The notes under the pieces were generated by a model. That model saw nothing but the letters and a program-made list of their open reading frames with translations. It was not told the origin of the DNA and ran no database searches. From positions 407,178 through 471,177 of the forward strand of contig NW_008246081.1 in assembly GCF_000281045.1 (NCBI RefSeq): a stretch of 64,000 bases of DNA, given 5' to 3'. Positions 1 through 10,203 of this stretch are shown in pieces (position 1 is the stretch's first letter; each line of letters opens with the position of its first letter). This DNA is from Saprolegnia diclina VS20. Its lineage: Eukaryota > Oomycota > Saprolegniomycetes > Saprolegniales > Saprolegniaceae. The translations under genes and the position numbers were made by a program.

Positions 1-962
1 AGATGGCGCTCAAGTGGCACCCGGACAAGAACCCGGACAACGCCGAGATGGCACAGAAGAAGTTCCAAGAGGTCAACGAAGCCTACGAAGTCCTCAGCGA
101 CAAGCAAAAGCGCACGATTTACGACCAATACGGCGAGGAAGGTCTCAAGGGTGGCATGCCTTCGCCCGGTGGCAGCCCCAGCGGCGGCGGCGGCTTCTTC
201 CCGGGTGGCAACGCCTCGTTTGGCGCGTCCAGCGGCGGCTTTCCCAGCGGCTTTTCGTTCCACTCGACGGACCCGACCAAGATTTTCGAGCAATTTTTCG
301 GCACGTCCAACCCGCACGAGGCCGAGCACATGGACCCGATGTTTATGTTTTCCAACATGGGCATGGGCCGCCAGGGCTCGTTTGGCACTGGCTTTGGCAG
401 TCCGCAGCGCAAGTCCAAGCGTCCCGAGCCGCTCAAGCGCGACCTCGAGTGCACGCTCGAGCAGCTCTACACGGGGTGTAGCAAGAAGCTCAAGATCACG
501 CGCAAGATTTACGACGACCGCACCAACGCCATGCGCGAAGAAGAGAAAATTCTCGAGATCCAAGTCCACCCGGGCTGGAAGGCTGGCACGAAGCTCACGT
601 ACGAAGGCGAAGGCGACGTCTTGCCGGGTCGATTAGCCCAAGACATTGTGTTTGTCATCCAAGAAAAGACGCACCCTAAGTTCAAGCGCGACGGCGACAC
701 GCTCGTTTACACGGCCAAGATTTCGCTCAAGGACGCGCTCGTCGGCAATGGCACGCTCTCGATCAAGACGCTCGACGGACGCCACGTCGACATGCGCCTC
801 GACGGCGTCGTGACGCCAACGACGCGCAAGGTGTTTGTGGGCGAAGGCATGCCGCTCTCCAAGAATCCGCAGCGCCGCGGCGACCTCCACGTGCAATTTG
901 ACATTCAGTTTCCGACTACGCTCAGTGCGTCGCAAGCCGATCTCATTCGCCAGGCGCTTTAA
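1..962 (+). CDS. DnaJ/Hsp40 class B co-chaperone, 5' partial
   Basis: The start lies outside the window; bases 1-2 are the end of a codon and the frame runs from 3 to TAA at 960-962. The visible 319 residues begin inside the J domain with the HPD motif (WHPDKN, about residue 6), which stimulates Hsp70 ATPase. A Gly/Phe/Ser-rich linker follows (about 50-125), then the two beta-barrel substrate-binding domains (from [11 protein letters not shown], about 145, to the end). There is no Cys-rich zinc finger between linker and C-domains, so this is type II (DNAJB1/4/5, Sis1-like), a cytosolic or nuclear chaperone. The length fits the family minus about 25 missing residues. It converges on the next gene with 70 bp between stop codons. 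Confidence 0.92.
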   Translation, partial: MALKWHPDKNPDNAEMAQKKFQEVNEAYEVLSDKQKRTIYDQYGEEGLKGGMPSPGGSPSGGGGFFPGGNASFGASSGGFPSGFSFHSTDPTKIFEQFFGTSNPHEAEHMDPMFMFSNMGMGRQGSFGTGFGSPQRKSKRPEPLKRDLECTLEQLYTGCSKKLKITRKIYDDRTNAMREEEKILEIQVHPGWKAGTKLTYEGEGDVLPGRLAQDIVFVIQEKTHPKFKRDGDTLVYTAKISLKDALVGNGTLSIKTLDGRHVDMRLDGVVTPTTRKVFVGEGMPLSKNPQRRGDLHVQFDIQFPTTLSASQADLIRQAL

Positions 963-1032
963 TCGTTTAGTAGCTTGAAAGAGTAGCATAGTCGACTAAT
1001 ATATATGTATGGACGTTTAAGGACGCAGGTGC

Positions 1033-1800
1033 TTACAACGTCCCACGTCGGCTGAACGAGGGCCGGTGGAACCCGGGCGCAAGCTGCTCGAGGAGCACTT
1101 CGTTGTTGAGGGCGTGCGTCTCGGAAATGTCGTCCGAGATAGGCGCTGCCTGCTGCTTCTTCATGCGCACATAAATAGAGTCCTTCATCGCATGAAGTTC
1201 GCGCTCGAGGTTGTCGAGCGCCGTCACTGCCGGCACGTTGGCGTAGACTTGGACTTCGAGGAGCGTGACCATGCTCATCATCTCTTCGAGGAGGCGCGTC
1301 TCCATCTTGCGCTTCTCGACCTTGACCGAGAGCACTTGTTTCTGGAGACGGTTCACAACGTACTCTTGCTCTTGCTCGAGCTCGTTCTCAAGGTTGACCT
1401 TGTCCAAAATGGCGTTTTGGCTGCCAGGGTTGGCGTTCAACGCGGCCTCAAGCTGCTTTTGGAGGCGATTGACCATGAACTCTTGCTCCGTCTCGAGCTT
1501 GTTCTCAAGGTCAATCTTGTCTTGCTGGAGCTGGCGCAGCTTGCGCTGGAGCGTGTTGGTCAGAAACTCTTCTTCACGTTCGACCGAAAGCGCAAGCTGC
1601 TCCTTCTCTTGGCGAAGCTGGCCCAAGCGCATGAGCAGCTTGTTCGTGAGGCGCTCTTCCGACCGCTCGGCGTCCGAGCCAAAGCGCACGAGCTCTTCGC
1701 GCGACCGGCGCAGCTCGGCCTCGAGGAAAGCGTTGCGGCGCGTGAGCCGCTCGACCTCGGTCTCGGCCGTCGTAGTCGTCTCGGGCGCGCTCGTGGGCAT
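1033..1800 (-). CDS. CCDC6: CCDC6-like coiled-coil protein
   Basis: Intronless reading frame of 255 residues on the minus strand. I chose the ATG at 1800 (MPTSAP), because the in-frame ATG at 1848 lies close to the promoter motifs at 1865-1884. Almost the whole protein is coiled coil, with the repeated signature E(E/Q)EF(L/M)xNxLQ(R/K)(K/Q)L seen three times, which is characteristic of the CCDC6 (H4/PTC1) family. It ends in a short S/R-rich tail. Animal CCDC6 is about twice as long and has a proline-rich C-terminus that is missing here. The animal protein is linked to the DNA-damage response and phosphatase control; its role in oomycetes is not known to me. The family call rests on the heptad signature only. 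Confidence 0.75.
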   Translation of the reverse strand: MPTSAPETTTTAETEVERLTRRNAFLEAELRRSREELVRFGSDAERSEERLTNKLLMRLGQLRQEKEQLALSVEREEEFLTNTLQRKLRQLQQDKIDLENKLETEQEFMVNRLQKQLEAALNANPGSQNAILDKVNLENELEQEQEYVVNRLQKQVLSVKVEKRKMETRLLEEMMSMVTLLEVQVYANVPAVTALDNLERELHAMKDSIYVRMKKQQAAPISDDISETHALNNEVLLEQLAPGFHRPSFSRRGTL

Positions 1801-2850
1801 GCTGGTGTCGGAAGCGCGAGGAAGATATGCGAATGCGCCAGAGACCAAACCAAAATTTCCAGACTCCGGATAACATTATCCGGAGATCGCAATAAAATCG
1901 CCACCGGTTCTTTCCGCACCAGCTGGGGCAGAGGCACGGAGCGTATCTTGAGCGGTCCCAGCGTCCGGCGGCCACCGCCGACAAGCGCTCGGCTCGACGG
2001 CCATGCAACCGCTGGGCTGGCGCCGATGGAAGCACGACGAAGTTGATGTATCAGGCCCTCGCTACACACACGTATCGCAGGCAACCATGCCACCGTGTAC
2101 CGTGTAGTGCTGGCTCCAGCTGGCGACGACGCCGCGCGCTGGCAGCCGTCGAAAGGTACTCGCATGCATCGAGCCGCTTGGCCTCGCAGGTGCTCCGCGG
2201 GAGGAGCATTTTCGTCTTGTGCAGTGTCGTGCACGTGCACTGCAACGGCAGGCAATCTTCCGGCGGCGCGAGTTTTATGCGTGCGACCTGTGCGACCGCG
2301 TACGACATGTCTAGCAATGGCGTCAGTCGCATCTGCCCATGCGCCGACATGACGGCGACGAGCCCACGCCGCGTGCAGCATTGCACAGGAAGTTTTGTCG
2401 GCGCCATGACGCCGCCGTCGCGGCGAGCGGCCAAAGATACTTTTTGCGTGCTTGGCTGTGCAGTTCCGATTTCACAGGTGCTGGTCGTCGCGGCTTCTGA
2501 GTTGGCTGAGAGCGATGAGCAGAGCCGACATCTCGTTGAAGACGTGGCGTCGAAGTTGAGAGCAGCAGCGGCAAGCACACATCCTCTCTCGTCGAGTCGC
2601 CGGACAAAAGAAGCTCGGCGCATAAATAGGGTGCGCTCGCGGCTTCTACTGCAAGGCGTACGTCGCTGTGTTGTGCGATCAGGAGATCTTGCAGTCGTGG
2701 GTGCTGGCCACGCAACCGAGCGATGCGATGATGACCCGTCGTCATGTCCGACCTCCAAGGAGCATTGCGATCGGACCAATTTCTGGTTCATGTGCTACGA
2801 CAATGAAACATCAAAACTGGTTGTGGGCGCTATTGTAGTTTTAAATAATC
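1801..2850. other. Intergenic, 1.05 kb, no gene recognised
   Basis: Apart from the promoter motifs next to 1800, I see no convincing gene. Open frames exist on both strands (for example minus 2323-2745), but they have no recognisable domain, no clear splice-linked continuation and Arg/Ser-rich compositions typical of shadow frames in GC-rich DNA. The frame at minus 2500-2745 has a faint ankyrin-like rhythm (repeated Leu-Leu turns), too weak to call. Confidence 0.5.
1865..1884. promoter_or_regulatory. Two TCCGGA palindromic motifs upstream of the CCDC6-like gene
   Basis: TCCGGA occurs at 1865-1870 (CTCCGGATAAC) and 1879-1884 (TTATCCGGAG), 65-85 bp upstream of the chosen start. They match the recurrent ATCCGGAT-type palindrome found upstream of several other genes in this window. 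Promoter function is inferred from position and recurrence. Confidence 0.5.
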
Positions 2851-5184
2851 TCAGACGCGGTCCCTTGTGAGCGTGTCGATCTGACGTTGGTAGAGCTGCT
2901 TGCACTCGCGGAACTCGGTCTCGAGCTCGTCGAGCTGCTCCTCCTTCTCACCAAGAAGCTCCAACAGCACGTTCTGGCGCACCGTCACGGTCTCGAGCGC
3001 CGCTTTTGTGGATGCGAGCTCCGCGGCTGACGTTTCCAGGGCCGCGTTCTGCTGCTGGAGCGTCGCAATCGCTTGGCCGCTCGCCGCTTTGACCGCCTCG
3101 AGCTCGTCCACTTGCTGCTTGAGCAGCGCCGCTTCGCTCTCGCGGAGGCGCACCTTTTGCTGGAGTTGGTGCCACTCGACCAGCGAGACATCGCCCGTCG
3201 TTGCACTTGCGCGCTCGGATACGAGGAGCTCGGCCGACGACTTGCGTTCGCGATACGATGGCCGCGATCGGTCGGCCACCTGCTGCTCGAGCTGCCGGAC
3301 CTGCGCCAAGTACGTGCTTTCTTGAGCCTTGGCGCGAGCGAGGTCGGTGGTCAGCGCCGCAATGACCGCGTTCGTGTCGTTGTTCGAGTGCGTCGCCGCC
3401 GCAGCTTTCTCGGCTTCGAGCGCTGTGATGTAGCTCTTGAGCCGGGTGAGCTCCTCGAGGTGGGCGGCCTCGTCGACTTCGAGCGTCGTAATGCGTGCCG
3501 TGGCCTGCTCGAGCTGCTGCTGCACGGCGTGGATCTGGCTCTGCCACGTTTGAATGTGCTCTTCCAAGCCGCGGCGCGTTGCGACTTCGGACGCGAGTTG
3601 CGCTTCGAGGTTGCGACAGTTGAGCGTACTCGTCTGGAGCTGGACGTCGGCCGACTGCTGGAACGTGCGCCAGAAGAGCTCGCGTTGCTGGTGCTCTTGC
3701 TGCAGCTGCGAGAGCTGTCGAAGGAGCGGTTGTGTCGCGCCCGTCGTCTCCTCGGCGAGCGAGTCCATGCGCAGCACCGTATCCTGGTACCGCTTCTTCC
3801 ACGACGCAATTTCAGTGCGCCAGAGCTCTTCCCGGCGCGCAGCGTCGCGCTCGACGGCGGCCACGCGCTTTTGCATCTCAACCAGCGTCGACTCGAGCAT
3901 GCCGTTGTCGGCGACCGCGCTCTGGGAGGCTTCCAGCGCCACCTTGTCGGCGGCCCACTGCGCCTGCTGCGCTTCCAGCTCTTGGACGCGAACGTTGGCG
4001 GTCTCCAGCGCTGCTAACGTCGCCCGGAGCTCGTCCGATTGGGCTTGGAGTTGCTGGAGTTTGGCGTGCGTCACCTTGCGCTCGTCCTCGGCCTGCACGA
4101 GGTGGCTTCGCGCCGTCTCCCACTTGGCCTGGGTCGTCTCGAGCGCGGCGACGGTCTGCGCATGCTCATCGAGGAGGTCGTTGTTGTCTTTGCGCAGCGT
4201 CCGCAACCGGGCTTCGTACTGTCCTTGCTTGACCGAGAGCGCTTGGCCTTCGTCCAACAGCTGCGACAACTGCTCCTCTTTTTCGTGCAAAGCGTCCTGC
4301 AGCTGCGCGACGACAGCGTCCGAGGAGGCTGCCGACTTGGCGGCATCGAGCTCGTCCATCAATTTCGTCATCTTGGCTGACGCGGACAAGAGTTGATTCT
4401 CGCGCTCCGTCAAGAGGGCCTGCGTCTTGGAGAGCTCGGCTTGGAGGGCTTCCATCGCAGCCGAGTCCTCGGTGGACGAGGGTGTTAGCGACGACGTCGA
4501 GGACGGGCGCTCATCCCCGTCGGTGAGCACCGTCGATACACTGGATCCAATGGAGAGCGAGCTACCATCCTCAGGTTTCTCCTCAGACGTGGTCGGAGGT
4601 AGCGTCACACTTGCCACTTGGATGGGCGTCGAGTGGGCCTTGATGTAGTCGAGGGCGGCAGCGTTGGTAGCATCCTCTGAAGTCATATCATCTCCGCGCT
4701 TTTCAGTCGTTGGTGGTGTCGGTGGCGGTGGCGAGGATATCTCTGGCCTTACAGGCGACATTTGAGCGACGGGTGCAGCCGGCTTGGTGGACGGAAAGGT
4801 GACGCTGGGCGACTTGACGGCCACGGATCGCTTCTCATGGTGCGACGACGGCCCGAGGTTCCACTCGGAGAAAAAGTTGAGTGGCTTCTTATTGCCGTCG
4901 GACGACCGGGGTGGCGTCGGGATGCTGGTCTTGGCAAAGTTGTTTGCGGTTGTTGCTTGGTGCTGGGCGGATGTCGGGTTGGACCGTGGCGGTGACGGCG
5001 CGGGCGCTGGATGCAGTGGCGGTGTCATGCCGGTGCTTCGCTGCGGCGAGGCCCGCGGCGCCGGCTTGCCATTAGCGACTGCGTCATCGAACTGCTTCTC
5101 GACGTCGTCCTTGAGCTTATGCACATGCTCGAGGCCTTGCGACACGATGGTCGAGAGGTTCACCTTGGACGCGAACCACGCCAT
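2851..5184 (-). CDS. TMF1: TMF1-like golgin (long coiled-coil Golgi protein)
   Basis: A single open frame on the minus strand. I start it at 5184 (MAWFASKVN), giving 777 residues; the frame extends upstream to 5313, but that stretch looks like 5' leader and holds a promoter motif. The N-terminus (M-x-W-F, then an amphipathic helix) resembles the start of TMF1/ARA160. Residues about 45-230 are Pro/Ser/Thr-rich and disordered, and about 240-777 is nearly continuous coiled coil. The last 40 residues (LLGEKEEQLDELETEF, then QLYQRQID) match the conserved C-terminal TMF segment that binds Rab6-type GTPases in the family. The expected role is vesicle tethering at the Golgi. Coiled-coil composition makes homology calls easy to over-read, so the name is probable rather than certain. 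Confidence 0.7.
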   Translation of the reverse strand: MAWFASKVNLSTIVSQGLEHVHKLKDDVEKQFDDAVANGKPAPRASPQRSTGMTPPLHPAPAPSPPRSNPTSAQHQATTANNFAKTSIPTPPRSSDGNKKPLNFFSEWNLGPSSHHEKRSVAVKSPSVTFPSTKPAAPVAQMSPVRPEISSPPPPTPPTTEKRGDDMTSEDATNAAALDYIKAHSTPIQVASVTLPPTTSEEKPEDGSSLSIGSSVSTVLTDGDERPSSTSSLTPSSTEDSAAMEALQAELSKTQALLTERENQLLSASAKMTKLMDELDAAKSAASSDAVVAQLQDALHEKEEQLSQLLDEGQALSVKQGQYEARLRTLRKDNNDLLDEHAQTVAALETTQAKWETARSHLVQAEDERKVTHAKLQQLQAQSDELRATLAALETANVRVQELEAQQAQWAADKVALEASQSAVADNGMLESTLVEMQKRVAAVERDAARREELWRTEIASWKKRYQDTVLRMDSLAEETTGATQPLLRQLSQLQQEHQQRELFWRTFQQSADVQLQTSTLNCRNLEAQLASEVATRRGLEEHIQTWQSQIHAVQQQLEQATARITTLEVDEAAHLEELTRLKSYITALEAEKAAAATHSNNDTNAVIAALTTDLARAKAQESTYLAQVRQLEQQVADRSRPSYRERKSSAELLVSERASATTGDVSLVEWHQLQQKVRLRESEAALLKQQVDELEAVKAASGQAIATLQQQNAALETSAAELASTKAALETVTVRQNVLLELLGEKEEQLDELETEFRECKQLYQRQIDTLTRDRV

Positions 5185-5229
5185 GCTGCTGCGGACGAAA
5201 TAATGGCAAGAAACATGCACCCGGCTCGT

Positions 5230-5256
5230 ATCCGGCCACGTGGCCGACATCCGGAT
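5230..5256. promoter_or_regulatory. ATCCGGAT promoter palindrome upstream of the TMF1-like gene
   Basis: A perfect ATCCGGAT sits at 5249-5256, with a degenerate copy (ATCCGGCC) about 20 bp away near 5230. Both are 45-72 bp upstream of the chosen ATG at 5184. This supports placing the real start at 5184 instead of the upstream in-frame ATG at 5313. Confidence 0.5.
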
Positions 5257-5696
5257 ACCGCGCGCGACGTCCTCGATCTTTGGTTCGTTCGTCGAAGATC
5301 CAGCGCGTGACACGCCGGCTGGCGCCGCCGCCGCCGCAAGACGAGGACGCCACGACGCGACCTGCGGCTCTCAGCGACCTCTACGCACGAAGCTGCGTTC
5401 TCAGTCTCCATGCTATCGCGCCGGGTGGTTCGTTGCTTGCTGCAAGCAAAGCGCGGTGGGCGTAGAGACGCTGCAGTAGGTGCGTACGTTGGCAACGGAC
5501 GGCATAGGTGCACGGTCCATGGTCCATGCCCAGAGTAGCGCAGCGCCAAGCACGAATGCTCGAAGGACGAGGGTCTTCTATGGACCCGTGCGCTAACGGT
5601 ATATGAGCGCCGGCTCGCTTCGAATATGTCGGCCAGACCGACACTGCATGCTAGCTGGTATTGCAGCGGCTTGAAGTAGTCATGTACATCACGTTA
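5257..5696. other. Intergenic, about 440 bp
   Basis: Stretch between the TMF1-like promoter and the XPA stop codon. Frames present here are short and without recognisable domains. I see no RNA gene and no clear repeat. Confidence 0.5.
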
Positions 5697-6309
5697 TCAG
5701 AGCTTGTGGTATGTTACACGCAGGCCGCACGCACAGGCCTTGACCCAGAGACCATCGCCTTGGTCTTCGTGTGTGTCGTACGCATGCTCGTGCTCGGCGA
5801 CTTCGACGGGCTTGGCCTTCTTGGCTTTGGGCGCCTGGACGAGGTACCTCAGTGACGAAATATAGAGCGGTGTGAATCCATACCGAAGCGCCACTCAGGG
5901 TTGAGAGGCTTGCTTTTTGCTTGCCGTAGCTGGCGACGACCGACTTGGTGCGCGATACCGCCTTCTCGAACCGCTTCCTCTCGCGCTGCTCCTTCTCTAC
6001 CAGCATTTTCTCGAGGCTACCAAACAATTCGATGCACGCGGTCTCGCACGTCTTGGTCAAATAGAGCTTGAGCGGTGCGAAGCGCTCGTTCTTGGGGTTG
6101 GGCCGTCGAAGGCATGGGAGGTCTTCAAAGGCGCTGTCGGGCAGCAGAAAGCGCTTCTTCGCTGAGTCCTTGGTCAATAGCACGTACGCTGGGCCCTCGT
6201 AGCGACACGAGCGACAGACGTAGAGGCCAAAGGTCGTGAAGAAGTCTTGGTCGCACGGCAGGTCCAAGTGGCAGCTCTCGCAGGCCGCCGGCGTGGCTGG
6301 TAAATCCAT
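5697..6309 (-). CDS. XPA: XPA, nucleotide excision repair damage-verification protein
   Basis: Two exons: 5884-6309 and 5697-5834, with a 49-nt intron (GTATGG...CCAG), giving 187 residues. The N-terminus carries the XPA zinc finger C-x2-C-x18-C-x2-C (Cys10, 13, 32, 35), followed by the DNA-binding core (LTKDSAKKRFLLPD, then LKLYLTKTCE, about 45-90) and a basic helix. The second exon supplies the C-terminal H-E-H...C-x-CG...Y motif typical of the family, which supports the splice. XPA is shorter here than in human (273 residues) because the N-terminal RPA/ERCC1-binding extension is largely missing. It acts in the nucleus with TFIIH, RPA and ERCC1. It is divergent from MLH3 with about 150 bp between starts, suggesting a shared promoter. 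Confidence 0.9.
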
Positions 6310-6461
6310 GGCCGCGATGGGATTGGACCAAAAGTAGCCAATCGTTTTGTTTCACACACCACGCTGCGTGAGATTTGGCGCCAACACGCACGTCCGGATA
6401 CGGAGCAAATAATAAAAATAAAATAAAGCGATCTCGGAGAAATATCCTTCCGCCCCGGATC
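6310..6461. promoter_or_regulatory. Bidirectional promoter between XPA and MLH3
   Basis: This 152-bp divergent intergenic stretch holds ATTGG (6322-6326), CCAAT (6338-6342), TTTGGCGC (6374-6381, an exact match to the E2F consensus TTTSGCGC) and TCCGGA in the context TCCGGATAC (6393-6398). Both flanking genes are DNA repair genes, so joint cell-cycle regulation is a reasonable inference; the sites themselves are directly visible. Confidence 0.65.
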
Positions 6462-8829
6462 ATGGGGACGATCTGGAAGCTCGACGACGGGACATGCGAC
6501 CTCGTCTGGGCGACGCAGCGGATCCCCGATGTCCATGCAGCTCTGCATGAAGGTAGACGCATAGGACTTCCTCAAGGAAGATGCAGCATGATCTCTAGTT
6601 ATCGTCAACGCCATCGACGCCCATGCGACCTCCGTCGTCGTCGGCCTCGGCGACGAAGGTCTCTCGTTCACGGTACAGGACAATGGTACTCCTCCATCCA
6701 CCTTCATCAGCAGCAAGGGTGATCCTCGCATTAGGTCATGGCATCCAGTCGCAAGACCTGTGTCGTCTCGTTGGCCACGCCGCAGGTACTTGTCCATCAA
6801 CCCTTGAGCATCGTTCTCATCCACTTTGCCAGCTACCTCCAAGAGAGATCGAGATATTGCTGCGCCAGGGATCTCCACGTATGGAGCTCGTGGAGATGCG
6901 CTGCTCTGCCTTGCGACCATGGCGTCCGTGACGATCGAGAGCCGCCACGAAGCCAGCTGGAATACGTACCGTAAAACCATCGAGGTCCGTGCTGGTTGCG
7001 CGGAGGCGACTTCACGAGCATGATGCAGCGGGGACATGTGACGTTCAACGGTCGTATTCGCTCCAAGCAGTGCATTCCCGGGACGCTCGTGCGAGTCCAT
7101 GACCTCTATGGGAACGTGCCTGTCCGACAGACTGCTTGGCGCGCCGCCGCATCGTCCCATCGGGCCAAACTCATCTCGTTCCTCACGACGCTTCTCTCGC
7201 GGCTGGCGATCGTTCACACGATGACATCTTTTGAGCTCATCGACCTTCGTACGCACGTCTTGCATCGTCGTTGGCTCAAAACTTTAGCAGAATGCCATGC
7301 CCGCGTCGTCGCGCTGCCTCGTGTGACGTGCCCTTTGGAGGCCTTTGCCCTCCTTGGTGGCAGTGTGCCCATTACAATACCGCAGGTAGAGATGCCCACT
7401 GTACTAGTATCGTAGTATGACGTGTCGTACTAGGCCTTTTCCTGCCACGAGGAGCGGTTCGGAATGTCGGGCCATATCGCGTTTGGCGACTTTAGCGTGG
7501 CGTCCGCGACGATGGGTGCTCGATTAGCACAGCTCAAGCGCGTCACGCAAGGTTACGTGTGCGTGAGCTTCCGAGGGCGGTGGATCCAAGCGTTTGAGAG
7601 AGAGTGCCAAGATTGCATTTACGCCCACCTCGCTTCAAGAGTCGTGTCGTCATCGCCATCCCACGAATGGCCCGTCATTGTCCTCGATGTGACTTGTTCG
7701 AGCGATGAGGTCGCTCTTGTCGACGCTACCCCGGCGCCGCGAGTCGAGTTTCGCAGCGTCAATGCCTTTTCAAGCGCCTTTGCCGCCTTTTTGCAGGTAT
7801 CGGTACCCAAGTCGGTCAAATTTGTGATGATGCTCACGAGCTGCAGGCGGTGCTGCCGCATCGCGCCGAGACGGTCCTTGTGGGTGCACCAATGCCCGTG
7901 GCCAAGCGACGTCGAGGCCTGCCAGATGAGTTTACCGATGCGATTTGGGCGCGAAGCGTGGACCTTCTTCCTTGTACTTGCAGCTTCGCGTGCTTCGAAC
8001 CAACACACGTTTCCTTGTAGCCACGCGCACCAAGCGCGCTGCAGCGATGTCACCAATGCGTCATCATCCACCCGCAGTACGCCGGCGTCGATGCACCAAG
8101 TACTTTGGCACCGCGACGGCAACCAGCCGTGACGAACCGAGGCGTCGACGGCGGCGCCTTCCTGCACACGTGGCAACACACCTGAGCGTCTTTGTGCAGA
8201 ACCCGCGCGCATCTCGTACGCTCTCGGTGCAGTTTACCAAGGCCTCGCTACGCGACATCACGGTGCTTGGTCAAGTTGACCGCAAGTTTATTCTCTTTGC
8301 GACGCGGACGTCGCCGGTGCTGCTGTGTGCGATTGACCAGCACGCCGCCGACGAGCGCATCCAGCTCGAAGCGTTGGAAGCGACGTATCTCGATGAGATG
8401 CGGCCCTTTCCTCGCACCGAACTCGACGAGCTGGTGCAGCTCCAATTGAATTTCACCGAGCAAGTCCTCGTCCAGCACCACGCGGCTACGCTGCAGCACT
8501 GGGGCTTCACGATCAACGCACGCCAGGAGCTCACGACGGTGCCTTTCGTGGTGCACCGTCAAGCCAACGAAGACGACTGCACCGAGTACCTTGTGCTCCT
8601 CGCGGACGCCGATCGGCAGCGGACACTGGCGCCCCGCCCGCCGGTGATTCTGCGCCTTTTGCACTCGCGGGCGTGCCGCAGTGCCATCATGTTTGGCGAC
8701 GCGCTCTCGCAGCGGGCGTGCGAGCTGCTGCTGGAACAGCTGAGCCAATGTCGGCTGCCGTTCCAGTGCGCCCACGGCCGGCCGTCGCTGGCCCCGCTCG
8801 TGCAGCTGCAAGACGGAGACGCGTCGTAG
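6462..8829 (+). CDS. MLH3: MLH3, MutL-family mismatch repair endonuclease subunit
   Basis: Multi-exon gene. Confident exons: 6462-6552, 6599-6685, 6735-6785, 6833-6984, 7029-7385, 7434-7796, 7847 to about 7960, and a last exon reaching the stop at 8829. The splicing between about 7960 and 8190 is unresolved (at least one small exon, frame changes). The N-terminus has the GHKL ATPase motifs: NAIDAHAT, DNGHGI, ATSKRD and YGARGDAL (equivalent of GFRGEAL). The C-terminal domain has the metal-binding endonuclease motif DQHA-x2-E-x4-E (DQHAADERIQLE), then ACRSAIMFGD and LPFQCAHGRPS, the last diagnostic of MLH3 compared with MLH1 or PMS1. It partners with MLH1 (MutLgamma) in mismatch repair and meiotic crossing-over. 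Tail-to-tail with NAP1, 42 bp apart. Confidence 0.85.
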
Positions 8830-8871
8830 GTATAAATTCAGCATTCAAAACTCATAGCATCGTGTGGATCT

Positions 8872-9971
8872 CTATTGGTTCTTGCACTCCGGGGGCTTCT
8901 CGGTCGACTCGGCGCCCGCGGGCTTCTCGAGGCCCGGGAAGGCCTTCTTGCCGCCCTTCTTGGCACGCGGCTCATCGTCGTCGTCGTCGTCCGAGAGGTC
9001 TTCGTCGTCATAGTCCTCGTCCTAGATGTCGCAGAAATAAGGATAATGCGACCGAGGAAGCAGCGACGTACGTCCTCGTCGTCTTCGTAGTCGGAATCGT
9101 CGACTTCAGCTTCGCCCGTGAACCACAAGACGGCCTGGGGCACGATGGTTTCGTGGATCGTGAAGCCGATCTGGAAGTCCGTGTCAAGTTGGTGCATGAT
9201 CTCGTCGCTCTACCACAGAGGATGCGTTAGTTCAAGCTGCCAGCACTGCAGAAGATGATGTACCTCTTCCTCTTCGTCTTCCGTGGGCATCTCGACAGGC
9301 GAGAAGAACTGAAAGAAGCTGTCGCAGGGCTCAATCTTGGTGACGAGGCGCGTCGCGCCGCCGTTCTTGGCCTTCTGCTTGATCTTCTTCTTCTTCTCGC
9401 ACAAGTTCTTGCCTTCGTTCCAGTTGATAGGCGTGCCAACAATGTTCTTGAGCATCGCATCGCCCGACGGGCCCTCGGCCACGTCGTAGACCTTGGTCAA
9501 GACGTCGTTCGTGAAGAACTCGTTGGGCGCAAAATGGAACTCGAGGCGGAAGCCGTTCGTCTCGGTGAGCGACTCGGACTTAACGTTCTTGAGGAATTCG
9601 AGCGCCGGGATATCGCGGTCCGTGATCATCTGCTCGATCATCGGGTGGTTCATGAGCGCCTTGACCCAGAACTTGGGGATGCCCACGGACGGCTCGGCCT
9701 CCTCGGCCTTCTCGTCCGCCGACGCCACCTCCTTCTCGCCCGTCACGACGAGCGCACGCTCATCGTAGAGCGGCTGGTACAGCTTCTCGTACTTCAATTC
9801 GAGCTGGCGGCGCTCTTCCTCAAACTGCGCCTCGATGACCGCCTGCTGCTCCTGGAGCGTCTTGAGGTGGGCCACGCGCGCGGCGACGGCGGGCGGCAGC
9901 ACCACCTCCGCTTCCACGTCCTCGATCACGAGCTCGCCCGTCTTCTTCGTCACTTCCTCGACCGTGCTCAT
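8872..9971 (-). CDS. NAP1: NAP1 nucleosome assembly protein (histone chaperone)
   Basis: Three exons: 9264-9971, 9072-9209 and 8872-9021 (introns of 54 and 50 nt), 331 residues, all junctions in phase 0. It starts with MSTVEEV, followed by the long dimerisation helix (about 30-75), then the NAP fold: GIPKFWVKALMNHP, LEFLKNVKSE, FRLEFHFAPNEFF, INWNEGKNL, and the FFQFFSP motif near 220. The C-terminus is acidic (poly-Asp) and then Lys-rich. The expected function is shuttling and deposition of H2A-H2B. The length and domain order are normal for the family. Confidence 0.95.
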
Positions 9972-10031
9972 GCTGCTGGTTCCGATTTCTCAACTGACGA
10001 AAGATATTCAAGAAACCATCCAGCTTCGACG

Positions 10032-10069
10032 CCAATGAAATGATCCGGATGCGACCGCCCCATCCGGAT
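10032..10069. promoter_or_regulatory. NAP1 promoter: CCAAT box plus two ATCCGGAT palindromes
   Basis: CCAAT at 10032-10036 and exact ATCCGGAT at 10043-10050 and 10062-10069, about 60-100 bp upstream of the NAP1 start at 9971. Two perfect copies of the 8-bp palindrome 19 bp apart make this the clearest example of the recurrent promoter motif. Confidence 0.6.
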
Positions 10070-10203
10070 CGCCAAGATCCCGTCGGAAAAGCCTCCAAGA
10101 TCGAGGAGCGACGTGGATGACATGGACGACGCGAGCGACGGAGGATCGATGCTATATATGTATACGGGCGCATGGTCGACTAAAACATGGGTACCCTAAC
10201 CGG

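Noticed and set aside
2043-2870. Overlapping frames of 140-275 codons on both strands
   Set aside because: No recognisable domain, mutually conflicting frames and Arg/Ser-rich composition typical of shadows; a faint ankyrin rhythm on the minus strand was too weak.
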